From positions 54,990,180-55,054,179 of the forward strand of contig CM040741.1 of NCBI GenBank assembly GCA_022829145.1: a DNA stretch of 64,000 bases. The letters run 5' to 3'. The DNA comes from Albula goreensis. Taxonomy: Eukaryota > Chordata > Actinopteri > Albuliformes > Albulidae. Shown in pieces: positions 54,845 to 64,000 of the stretch. Position numbers and translations under genes: made by a program. Every line of letters starts with the position of its first letter. Position 1 is the first letter of the stretch. The notes below the pieces were generated by a model, which was given only the letters and a program-made list of their open reading frames with translations, was not told where the DNA came from and did no database searches.

Positions 54845-54870
54845 CCCGCCCCCCGCCCCCTGCCCCCCCC
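54845..54870 (-). other. G-quadruplex-forming C-run cluster
   Basis: Four C runs (3, 6, 5 and 8 nt) with loops of one or two nt. The complementary strand fits the G3+N1-7 consensus fully. The CCCGCCCC words also resemble Sp1 sites. No transcription start is visible nearby. Confidence 0.6.
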
Positions 54871-54879
54871 CAACTCCAG

Positions 54880-55450
54880 CCACCCTCCTCCAGTCCGCTC
54901 CCAACTATTCACCTCCCAGCTTACCATTCAGTCTTTTTGAACTATGCGATAACCAAATTCCTCCATCCATCACTCGATCCATCTTTCATTCCTTTGTGCC
55001 TTCACCACTTGCTCTGCCTTAAGGAGTCCTTCCTCAGGTTAAACCAGTACAGGTATATTTAATGCTGACATTACTACCTGTCTGTACACTTTCTTCTTCT
55101 GCTCCCTGTCCCTTTCTCTTTCCCTCCCCCGGCCCTCTCTGTGTCTATTTTTTCCTTCCCTCATTCCCTGAATACAAACTTGTCTCCTTGCTGCTGTGGC
55201 TTGCGGGCTTCAGGTTTGAGCCCCATATTTAATCAATGTGAGGCTTAAGTCTCTCTAACGCAGAGGCCCTGGGCACCTGCCTGCCTTCCCTGTGCCAAAT
55301 ATAATAACTCTTCTCTTTCTTTACCATGGTCTATCTTATAATTTCCCTATTTTTCAATGTCAGCCTCAGCCTTTTGAAGAATTTTTATTGAATTTCCTGC
55401 TGGACAGAGCTGCAAGGGCCATTTCTTTCCACTCTTTCTCCTGCCCCCAC
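54880..55450. other. Unique DNA with CT-rich stretches
   Basis: C/T-rich at about 55088-55170; otherwise single-copy with no gene. Confidence 0.5.
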
Positions 55451-55466
55451 TCTCTCTCTCCCAAAT

Positions 55467-55506
55467 ACACACACATGCACACACACACACTCTTTCTCTC
55501 TCTCTT

Positions 55507-55566
<60 letters not shown>
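55467..55566 (+). repeat. Compound CA and (CT)n microsatellite
   Basis: A CA run (about 55467-55490) passes through TCTTTCTC words into a perfect CT run of about 51 bp (55516-55566). Confidence 0.95.
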
Positions 55567-55569
<3 letters not shown>

Positions 55570-55599
55570 CTCACTCTAGCTTTTTCTCCAAGACCCTGC

Positions 55600-57055
55600 A
55601 TTGCCTTGCAGAGACTCTCTGGCTACCTGCTCTCATTTCTCTAATGTGTTCATTCTTTTTACTCTCCTTCATTCATCCTCTCTCTCTCCAGTCCCAGTTT
55701 CTTGCTTCCTCCCTCACTTATTTCCATTTTTTGGTGTATATTTCTCCATGTGTCCCCTCTCTCACTGGCACAGATACAGCGGGCGTAGAGAAGGCAGGAG
55801 AATTATACTCAGTCATGGGACTGGAACCACAATACGAGGAAATAACTCATAAAAAGTGATTGCACTCCCCTCACGAGACAATATTTCAAAGTGTCACATG
55901 GGCTGCCCTGCCAGTAGCTGTTCTGATGTTTTATGGTGCAAAAGTCCTTTTTAAAAAGTATGATGAGACAAACCAGCACTGCGTATCAGGCTCAAAAATA
56001 TTGCTTTTGTCACACAAGCATATCATAAATGTCCAGAATTTTACAGAATTTACTTCACAGAATGTAGCCTTGAAATTACATGTATTATTACAACTAAAAT
56101 TATAATTGTTGGTCTGATCATTTGTTTTTATGTAAATGTAAACACTAACTGAATCATTCGTAAACAATATGAACCTCACACAGAACTTACAGTTAACATT
56201 ACTACAGTAAAACATTAACTTCTGTGTGGTTGCCATTTCATGCTAAAGTTGCCTGACCGGAGTTTATTGGCCCAGATATTTAGCAGCTAATTCTTCAGCT
56301 GTGGCATGTCCCTTTCCCAGAATCCTCCTTTCTCTGCTCTTGGCTTGAACCAGCAAGGACCAGGAAACCTCATCTCTTTCCCCCCATATGCCTTTGCAAT
56401 TCCACTCAGGGCCATAACTCAACAGCGGCATTGTCCTCGGCCTCCTTAAAGCATCAGACATCTCAAGCTAAATTAACGGAACAAGGGAATTAAACAGTGC
56501 TTCAGTTTTTCCTTCGTCCTCCTTTCTGCGGCAGGAGTCAGAATGTGTTTTGGCGTCGGCAGATCTGACTTCCCCTTCAAGTTCTGGAAATATAAGAGGG
56601 GAGTTGTCACACAGACCTAATCACATTACGGGTGTTATATTATATGTCAAGCCTTCACTTTCAATTTCAATTTCTCTGCTTTGAGGTTTTTTAAACTTGC
56701 TCTTTTTCCTCCTCCCCCTCCCCCGTGCTCTCTCCATGCTCTTGTTTTGATAGAAGTCAGATAGCAGCCTTGTGAGTATGTGTCTGTGAGAGGCGTGTTT
56801 CTCAGTGATGGCTGTGTGGATCATATGTTTAAAATTAGTGTGAGCTGCTGGTGGAGGGAATGGTGGGAGGAGCAGGGGGAGTTGGGGGGTGCAGACCTTG
56901 TGACCTCTTTATATCACATCACATGTCTGATCTCATTCTTGTCTGCCATCTGAACTCCTGTCATGTGTTCCTTTAACAATCTGTCACACTCAGGCACAGA
57001 AAAAATGTTATAAGTAAAGCCTGGAACAGTGGAACACTGGAGGAACAGGGGAATG
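55600..57055. other. Unique non-coding DNA
   Basis: CT-rich to about 55760, then AT-rich (55900-56230), then balanced. Minus-strand frames of up to 101 codons have no domains. No gene supported. Confidence 0.45.
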
Positions 57056-57056
57056 T

Positions 57057-57058
<2 letters not shown>

Positions 57059-57102
<44 letters not shown>
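57059..57102 (+). repeat. (GA)22 microsatellite
   Basis: A perfect GA run of about 44 bp. Confidence 0.97.
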
Positions 57103-57104
<2 letters not shown>

Positions 57105-57106
<2 letters not shown>

Positions 57107-57560
57107 TATGAAAGAAACAAAATTGCTCAAGGCCACCTTAGAGGATAACTCAATGAACAAGAGATAACTAGGAGGTGAAGAAAAACTTGTTGATGTTTAA
57201 TAAACCCAAAATCATTGCGTGCCATTATCATAACATGTCATAATATTGTGATAGTAAAATTGCTTCAACCCTCTACATGAGAGGGCTTGCATAATTTGAA
57301 AGTTGGGCTGGAAGGATACAGCTAAAAAGCTAATGAAGAATGCAAATTCACAGACGCCCATTAGAAACATAAAATTGTATTCACCCTTCTGTATTAATTT
57401 CCCTATCCCCAAAAGCCACAGTGATTATTGTTTCATATCATCATTAACTTATCTTTCATGGTTATGAATTTTTGATGGACCATACAGTATATTCCCCATA
57501 GTGTGGTGAAGGGCGGGAGGAAGAAAAAACGAATACAAAAAGCATCTGCAGGATCCCTTT
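57105..57560. other. Unique AT-rich DNA
   Basis: No gene, no repeat, no recognised element. Confidence 0.5.
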
Positions 57561-57639
57561 TTCACCTTTTTCATTTTTTTCTACCTCTCCACAGTTCTGT
57601 GTGATGGTACACAAGTGCAATGACATCACTCACTTCAGG

Positions 57640-57910
57640 TGATTTAAAAGGCTTCAGGGGCACCCTTAAACTTCTCCGTCATGAGCCCAGAGGAGCCGTT
57701 TCCCTTTGAAGTGCTGTGAAAGGGAACATAGCGGGACAGAGCCGGGCAAAGTTGAGGATCGGGGCAAAGTTCCAGCTCATTCTCCGCCTCTGTTGCCCTT
57801 TGGTGAAAGGAACATTACGAGGCCAGGGGGAGAAACGTAACGTCGAAGTCCAAGTTCAAGATATTTCCAAAGGGAGACATGCCGTGTGGATTACCATCAT
57901 TTTTCATGTC
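57640..57910. promoter_or_regulatory. Possible conserved non-coding element
   Basis: A repeat-free, GC-balanced block with CGTCATGAGCCC, CCCTTTGAAGTGC, GGGGCAAAG (twice), CCCTTTGGTGAAAGG and AACGTAACGTCG words. A 94-codon plus-strand frame overlaps it but has no domain. Regulatory role inferred from composition. Confidence 0.33.
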
Positions 57911-59250
57911 TTTTTATCTAAATCTCCACAGGGCTGTAATTCTGAATACTTGTCATTGCCAGAGGCCTGTGCAGGGTGGGAAACGTTCTACTTACAATAG
58001 CACATTTACAACAACGTTTGCCAGTAATTCTATCATCTAACATATTCAGCTTTAATTGTGCTACTTCATAACAGTTATGTTACTTAAATGATAAATGTGT
58101 CATTTTTGACACTCCGCAGTGGGATGTACTAATTCTACACCCAGCTGTTCCCTTTTCTCCATCCCCGGACATTTTAGATGAGGTGTTAACAGATTTGACC
58201 AGATTAAACACACTGTACCATCAGGTACAAACCAGTTGCTAAGAGACCACCTGAAAGTTTGCAAGTTAACCTGAGAAAATTATAAAAAATATATAAAACA
58301 TTATATGACTCTCAATTGTTCAATTAGGAAATATGAACAGTACTCCATATCATTTAATGCAAATAGGAAATATACTACTGCTTATATATCACTGCCCAGA
58401 ACTTGTATTACAGTCATTTGGAAGGGATACTACCTCTGTTAAAAGCACCTCAACATAATGTACATCCCAACAAGCTGGCCACTGCTGGGGTTTGAAGCTG
58501 GAATGAATGTAATGCACTTGAAGTGTCATTAACAGGCAGTGTATTTGACAGTTGTCTTGAGGCAGGCACCAGTGTGAAGCATTATGTCGCATACTATGGC
58601 AAAGCAGACGGAAAAGTAATTGAGCAGTGTGGGGTCAGATGGCCTGCACCAGCTCTGCTGGGGAAAAGAGGTATTAGTGGGCATCACTGCCAGGACGAAT
58701 AAAAAGCATGAGCTCCTCTCCCCTGATAAACGCAGAAACATTCCTGCACTGTTCAGCTACCCCTGCCCCCTCCCCCACCCTCCTCCCCCCAGCACACACA
58801 CCCCGGCCCCCACCACCTCTCCAGCATCAGCTCCAAAAGGAAAATATAGAAGTACTTCACTTTCGGAAGTTTCCCCAAAACCTCGTGGTTTTCGTTTTCA
58901 CTCAAAATCAGTACGGATAAGGTCAGAGAGACATAAGAAGTGGTGGAGGGGGAAATAAAGAGTCATAATAAAAGGTGAAAGGAAAAGATCACTCTATACT
59001 ATTTCTGTTAGAGTCCTGCCAGTGCTGTGTTCTGAGGGTCGCAATAAAGGTTACTCCTTCCACTGAGACAGAGGAAGAGAGAAATTTCATAAAGGGAGAA
59101 TTTGCTCTGCTTGAGCGAGTGTAAAAGTGCTGCTGGGGCTCTCCTTCCATTTGTTTCTCTTGGCTCAACAAGGCCTGCCTACAGAAGGATTAAGGCTACT
59201 CTAGTCCTCTTTTACACAATACCTGGCCAGGCTGTCCTTGTAGGTTTTTC
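57910..59250. other. Unique DNA with C-rich patch
   Basis: AT-rich to about 58600 and C-rich at 58760-58820 (CCCCCTCCCCCACCC words). A GGCCACTGCTGGGGTTTGAA word near 58480 faintly recalls a SINE head but is too weak to call. The 112-codon frame at 58620-58958 has no domain. Confidence 0.45.
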
Positions 59251-59254
59251 ATTA

Positions 59255-59470
59255 GCCGATAATAACATTGTCTATTTGCTTAACAGATGCCCTTATCCTG
59301 GCTGGCATTCATAGACAACATCATGTTATCCATGTATATACCTGATTAATTGCTGGATCAACACACGTTAAGTAGCCTGCCCTAAAGGGACAAGAGCAGG
59401 GCCTAAATCCTCTTGACTGAAACCTGCATCCCGCAACAGGTTTGGTTGGCGAATTGACCCCTCAGCAAAA
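59255..59470 (-). mobile_element. tRNA-derived SINE, V-SINE-like, minus strand
   Basis: On the plus strand the order is tail (TTAACAGATGCCCTTATCC, followed by a weak GGCATTCATA), central block (CACGTTAAGTAGCC then GGGACAAGAGCAGGGCC) and a weak tRNA head. Reversed, this matches fish V-SINE architecture, in which the tail reads GGATAAGGGCGTCTGCTAA and the central domain CCTTGAGCAAGGTACTTAAC. It is diverged and inactive, with no clear target-site duplications. Confidence 0.65.
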
Positions 59471-59850
59471 CAATCACTCACGTTTAGGATTTGAGTTTCA
59501 GTAGCAGGCAGAATTAATTATTTCTAGGAGCATCCCATTTCAGGTTCAAAGCAAAGAAAATAATAGATTGAGAAGAGAGATGAGAATCACCTCATATGAT
59601 TTTCATTTTGTACTTGGACTGCCTCAGTGTTAGTATGTTCATTTTGTATATTTTGGCAAAACCAATTATCGTAACTTACAATAAGACCTGAAGGATACAG
59701 GTTGCATCTAAAGAGACATATTTACATTGAAATATTACACTTCATATGGGAACCCTGCTGGATAAAATGGGCCTTTAGATTGCACAGGATAAAGGAGTAA
59801 AGTGTGCAAATAAATTATTAATAATGTTGTACAAATTATTGAAGAGGAAG
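59470..59850. other. Unique AT-rich DNA
   Basis: No gene or repeat recognised. Confidence 0.5.
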
Positions 59851-59859
59851 GGGGTCTGT

Positions 59860-60230
59860 GACCGAGCATGAAATCTCGTTATTTATCAGTCCGTTTATGA
59901 TGTTTAGTCAGCTTGTTTTAAGAAGATGAAATGATTTTCCGTAGTCCTGATAACTCTCAATATGTCTCCACTGTCACGTCTCCCATGTGTGATTTTACCA
60001 GAGGGAAACACGGCCTTTGTAGCTGTGCATTAATGCATTCAGCAGTGCTCTGTGCAAAGAGAAGTTTCATTTTAACAAGCGGGTTGAAGTTACGGGACCC
60101 TAAGCATGTGCACATGTGCTGGAGCTCCTGCCCATTTGTGGTGAATTATTGGCAATGACAGGCTGAATTAATATGTTGAATTAAAGCAGCAATGCTGTTG
60201 ACAGGCCCTGTTTGACCCCTGTCAGTGCAC
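59860..60230. promoter_or_regulatory. Possible conserved non-coding element
   Basis: A repeat-free block with CTCGTTATTTATCAGTCCG, GTGCATTAATGCATTCAGC, the palindrome CATGTGCACATG (60105-60116, two E-boxes), GGTGAATTATTGGCAATG and GCTGAATTAATATG. No frame is open throughout. Enhancer-like by composition only. Confidence 0.38.
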
Positions 60231-61065
60231 ACAATCCCCAGCCCTCCAAAAACCTCCACACACTCACACACAAACACACTTTCAAAGTCAAACAGTTGTA
60301 TAAATGTGACCTTACTTTTCCCCCACTTATTTTTTTAACACTCTTCCTCCTACATATACTGTATGCGCACACATACACATGCATACTCTTTCTCTCTGTG
60401 GTAAAGTTTGTGTGGTGTTCCCTATGGCAGAATGTGACAGAATCTCCGATCTTATGTCTGCCCAATTTCCTGGCACTCTAGTAGTTACTAAAATGCACCC
60501 AGGAAACATTACATAGGAACTGAGGAAAGACACTTTTTTTGCACAGATTTGTAAATTGGACACATCTCAAGACTTGGTTAAATCCTAATAATTATGAATC
60601 AGTAATATGCAGTACTCTGCTTAACTGTCTCCTGCAAAAGTGATGAATCAGAATATCTGATTGGCTCATTTAAATGTTTATGCTTATTGTTATGATAATT
60701 GAGATTGACAGACTGGACATGTGCCAATTTTCAGGGCAAGCACAGTAAATAACTGCTACATTCATACTTTCACTCTGCAAGTAAACTAATTCTGAGAGAC
60801 TTCCATTGATGAGTTAAATTAATTTGTTTATTTTTTATTGTCGGATTTACTGTTGCCCAATATTGATTTTATGGACATTTTAATACCAAAAAACAATGTT
60901 GTACTCTAGCCACTATAACTTAATATTTTACTTAATACATAAGCAAACATATATATTTGAATTCTACAATTTTGAAATGTTTTAATTACCTGCCATGTGT
61001 ATGGTTTAACTGATTTATCTTACCTTTCATTGTTGGTAAGACTCTGGTCCCATTGCTCTGGTCCC
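60230..61065. other. Unique AT-rich DNA
   Basis: No gene; the 89- and 94-codon frames have no domains. Very AT-rich at 60800-61000. Confidence 0.5.
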
Positions 61066-61070
61066 CAGCT

Positions 61071-61275
61071 AATATTAACCTGCTGATAAAGGTTCTAGAT
61101 GCAGATTTAAACCTGCTAATGGATGGAGGTTCTAGATGCAGATGTGAGCCTGCTGCTGGAGATTGTAGATACAGGTGTAAACCTGCAGATGGATGGATGT
61201 TCTAGATGCAGATTTAAACCTGCTGATTGATGGAGGTTCTAGATGCAGATGTGAACCTGCTGATGGAGGTATGAG
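61071..61275 (+). repeat. 37-bp minisatellite, about 5.5 units
   Basis: GGTTCTAGATGCAGAT-type unit starts at 61091, 61128, 61161 (diverged, 33-bp step), 61198 and 61235, with a partial at 61267. Each unit continues GATTTAAACCTGCTGATGG or GATGTGAACCTGCTGATGG. The two sub-types (TTTAAACC and GTGARCC) roughly alternate, hinting at a 74-bp higher-order unit. Confidence 0.9.
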
Positions 61276-61464
61276 GTTGGAAATGACTGGGGGAAATATA
61301 GAGTAAAGCTATTAGCAATTACCTCAGAGGCAGAAGGAAATGCCTCAGGGTATTGTCAGATAAAGTGTAAAAACCCATAGGTCAATATGACACAGACTCC
61401 ATGGCAGCAAAAGTAGGGAAAAGGCACACTATGTATTCTAGGATTGAAATTATGTGTTAACGTA

Positions 61465-61575
<111 letters not shown>

Positions 61576-61649
61576 CTGTTTGTCTGCGCATCTCATCTCC
61601 TCCCTCCTTAACTCCAGGAATCAGTGGGTGTTGACGACTTTGCATCCTG

Positions 61650-61663
61650 CCAGCAAGGGGCAC
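61650..61663 (+). promoter_or_regulatory. CTCF-like motif
   Basis: CCAGCAAGGGGCAC matches the CTCF core CCASYAGRKGGCRS at 13 of 14 positions. It lies about 80 bp from the TG array. A single motif match is weak evidence of binding. Confidence 0.35.
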
Positions 61664-61669
61664 TTCACA

Positions 61670-62830
61670 GCATATATATACATCTATGCTTCACAGAGCT
61701 CCATCAAAGGGAAGACTTCAAAGCCAGGTTCCCCCCACTGTTTCCACAAACGCAGGAACAACCCAACGCCGACATCTGACAACCCCTGTGCAGCCGCCCC
61801 CCTTCAGAGCCTGAGAGCGCACTCCCCCATTCAGCAGCATTGTGCTCCCCGCTTTGTTTTCTGAAAAGTGCTGCTGGTGCACTGTGGAAAGAGGGAGCTC
61901 CCCGCCTCTCTCCTGAGACACAAAGAGAGGGATGGAGGGAGGAAAAGAAAGAGGTGCGTGTGCATTTATCTGAGAGCCTTCCTCTTCCATTTTTTGGTTA
62001 ATTCTTTTTAAAGTATTCTCTTTTGTAATGCTACGGTTTTTTACATCTGGGTGTTATGCATAGCATATCTGCTTGTATAACTTCTAGAGTATATCTTAAT
62101 TGATTTTTTAAAGTTCATGATCGTTTCTTCTGTACCTGAACCATCTTTTTGGAATTATTATAGACAAACAATTAACACTCATGAAATAGTGAGGAAGACC
62201 TTGAGTCAAAAGAATCTGTTTCCAAACTATTTCAGCCAAAAACTAGGCTTAGACACCGGATTTGCATACCTAAAAGCTGAAGCAGCTAATCAGAATCCAA
62301 AACCATGATCTTGAGCAGATACCCCAGCTCAGCCTTGAATCTTGTGGGACACCACTGTCGTTGTTGCTGTTGCTGTCATCTGCAGCAGTTTCCATTGTAT
62401 TTGTTTTACTCTCAGGGGTGGTAATTGCAAGTCTGGTTTCTCCTCTATTTCCGCCAATAAGCTCTGAACTGGGGGTTTACAAGCTCTTCCCCCCTCTCAT
62501 CCTCTTAAGATCAAAGGGGCTTCTCAGCGATGCGGTTCCCTGCGCACAATGCCTCTTTTCAAGGTGTTGTCAGGTTCCCTTCTTTACTTTATTTCCATTC
62601 CTTAACCCCCCGCCTCTCCTTCACCAGCCCCCCTAGCCCTCCACCACCCCCTGCCTCTTTCCTCTTTTGTGAGATCTGTCGTTCCTGGCAGTTTGCTGCC
62701 GGGAGGGACAAGTGAGGGAAGGAGCCTGGCGCACGTTTTTTGTGCAGCACCTCTTTGTGACACAAGTCACACACTCGCACAAAAAATCCCTCTTCAACAT
62801 ACATGCGCACGCTCGGGCAGGGCTCTGTTA
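61670..62830. other. Unique DNA, C-rich in parts
   Basis: C-rich at 61725-61850 and 62600-62660. Short overlapping frames without domains. No gene supported. Confidence 0.45.
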
Positions 62831-62839
62831 CAGAGCCAG

Positions 62840-63190
62840 GTGAAACTTTAAACGCGGATGCCTTCTTTCAAGTTTGTTCGAACTGTGACTATAATCTGCA
62901 GGGAAAAACCAAGAAACGAATACCGCACAAAGCCAAAGTCATCTCTCTTGCTCTCTGAAACCCTAATTTAAACCATGATGTATAAGACTCAGGGGTAGTT
63001 GCCAGAGCCAGAGTGACACGCACTACCTACCCCCTCTGTCGCCTCAGGCCTCCTCAAGGAAATGGGGTGGGTATCACACTGAAACCCGGGGATACCACCT
63101 CCAGCCATAAAGCCGACATGGTTACGGCGCGTGTGGTAATCGTATGTGGGGGATTTCAGACAAAGAGACAGAGATGACAGGCAGGAGAAT
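62840..63190. promoter_or_regulatory. Possible conserved non-coding element
   Basis: A repeat-free block with CTTTAAACGCGGATGCC, CAAGTTTGTTCGAACTG, ACCCTAATTTAAACCATG, CAGCCATAAAGCCGAC and GGTAATCGTATGTGG words and several CpGs. No frame spans it. Composition-based inference. Confidence 0.35.
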
Positions 63191-63199
63191 AGATCATTT

Positions 63200-64000
63200 C
63201 AATTATATGAGACAAAAAAGTTGAGGTGGGGGGGCAGTAGGTGTGGGGGGTGGAATGCCCTGAGGGTGGCTGCAAGGGAAGGGAAACAGTAATTGACCTA
63301 GCCCACTAATACCCCTCCCCCCACCCACCATCTCCCACTCTTTCTTTTCTGATGGCGGAGAGGGGGGGCAGGGGTGATTGAGGTCTTCTTCTCCGATGTA
63401 ATTTAACAAAGTGGGAAGCAGGTTCAGTTAACGCCTGCACATTACTTGAATATGAAATTATGAACCCACTTTGCAAACCAAAGGCTGGGGGGATCAGGGT
63501 GTAAGGGAAAGGAAACAATCTAACATAGCCCAGCAACAGGTACTGTTGATGTGGACACAAAAAGGTATGACTGCAATTACATAATAAATGACTCCAACAT
63601 CAAAAAAAATGTCTGTTATCAATGGTCTTAATGGTTTGCATTATGCTAGAAAATAAACTGCTGTTGCAATGTAAAAGACAAACAGAGAACTCACACAGTG
63701 CCTGTTGTGGTAAATAAAATGGTAATTTAATATACAGAGGGGTTGCAGACAGGTGGAACAGGCCAGGGGTGAAATATCCAGTTGCACATTAGAAAGGACC
63801 ATTTAGTTTGAGAGGTGGTGAAGTAGGAAACACACTTTTGCTATCATGAAGTAATTTTAGCAAATGTAGGAGAAAACGCTTGAAGGTTGACGCAGGTCTT
63901 AAAGACAGAAAGCAAACAGTTTGGTTGCCCTTAAGTCTACTGGGGTTGCCATTGCTTTTTACTATAGCCAGTGTTACAAGCTTGTTTCAGCACTCAGATA
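63200..64000. other. Unique non-coding DNA
   Basis: G- and C-rich runs at about 63225-63260 and 63305-63375, then AT-leaning single-copy sequence to the window end. The 68- and 84-codon minus frames follow the C/G runs. No gene. Confidence 0.5.

Noticed and set aside
57585-57638. Small exon after a TTCTACCTCTCCACAG acceptor
   Set aside because: The 44-bp segment is open in one frame only and the donor (GTGATT) is weak; chance is more likely.
58440-58520. Additional SINE head
   Set aside because: Only a short GCTGGGGTTTGAA-like word matches; no A box or central domain in the right place.

Overview
The window reads as vertebrate nuclear DNA, most likely from a ray-finned fish. The evidence is the very dense (CA)n/(TG)n and (GA)n/(CT)n microsatellites, short degenerate tRNA-headed SINE remnants with the central and tail blocks typical of fish V-SINE-type elements, one decayed non-LTR retrotransposon endonuclease fragment, a slightly AT-leaning unique background, and no prokaryotic-type gene packing. 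No protein-coding gene could be supported. All long open frames are short, mostly translate microsatellites or pyrimidine tracts, or lack any recognisable domain. The window therefore looks like a gene desert or part of a very long intron.

Layout. 0-8 kb: unique DNA, a nearly identical inverted repeat pair (about 160 bp arms, 1.7 kb spacer) at 2.56 and 4.4 kb, compound TC/CA and long TG tracts, and a 50-bp minisatellite at 6.9-7.5 kb with an E-box in each core unit. 8-22 kb: unique, motif-rich blocks that look like conserved non-coding elements (CNEs), separated by purine and pyrimidine tracts and CA arrays; the best candidate is at 21.05-21.43 kb, next to a perfect NRF1 palindrome. 22-34 kb: further CNE-like blocks, two SINE remnants, a degenerate minisatellite and two exon-like segments (one at 18.9 kb, one at 30.7 kb). 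34.8-35.7 kb: a minus-strand retrotransposon fragment. 36-47 kb: mostly AT-rich unique DNA, a GC-rich patch at 39.1-39.3 kb, an exon-like segment at 40.2 kb, a 31-bp minisatellite, and a block with paired TCF/LEF motifs at 46.6 kb. 47-64 kb: two perfect nuclear-receptor DR1 motifs about 1 kb apart, 88-bp and 37-bp tandem duplications, a GC-rich patch open in several frames at 52.0-52.4 kb, three long GA/CT tracts between 54.6 and 57.1 kb, a SINE at 59.3 kb, a 37-bp minisatellite, and a 107-bp TG tract with a CTCF-like motif nearby.

If the window has a function it is probably regulatory: scattered enhancer-like blocks for a developmental gene lying outside the window. That is inferred from composition and motif content only. 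The host gene and species could not be named, and no previously undescribed protein-coding system was found. CNE calls are low confidence and need a multi-species alignment.
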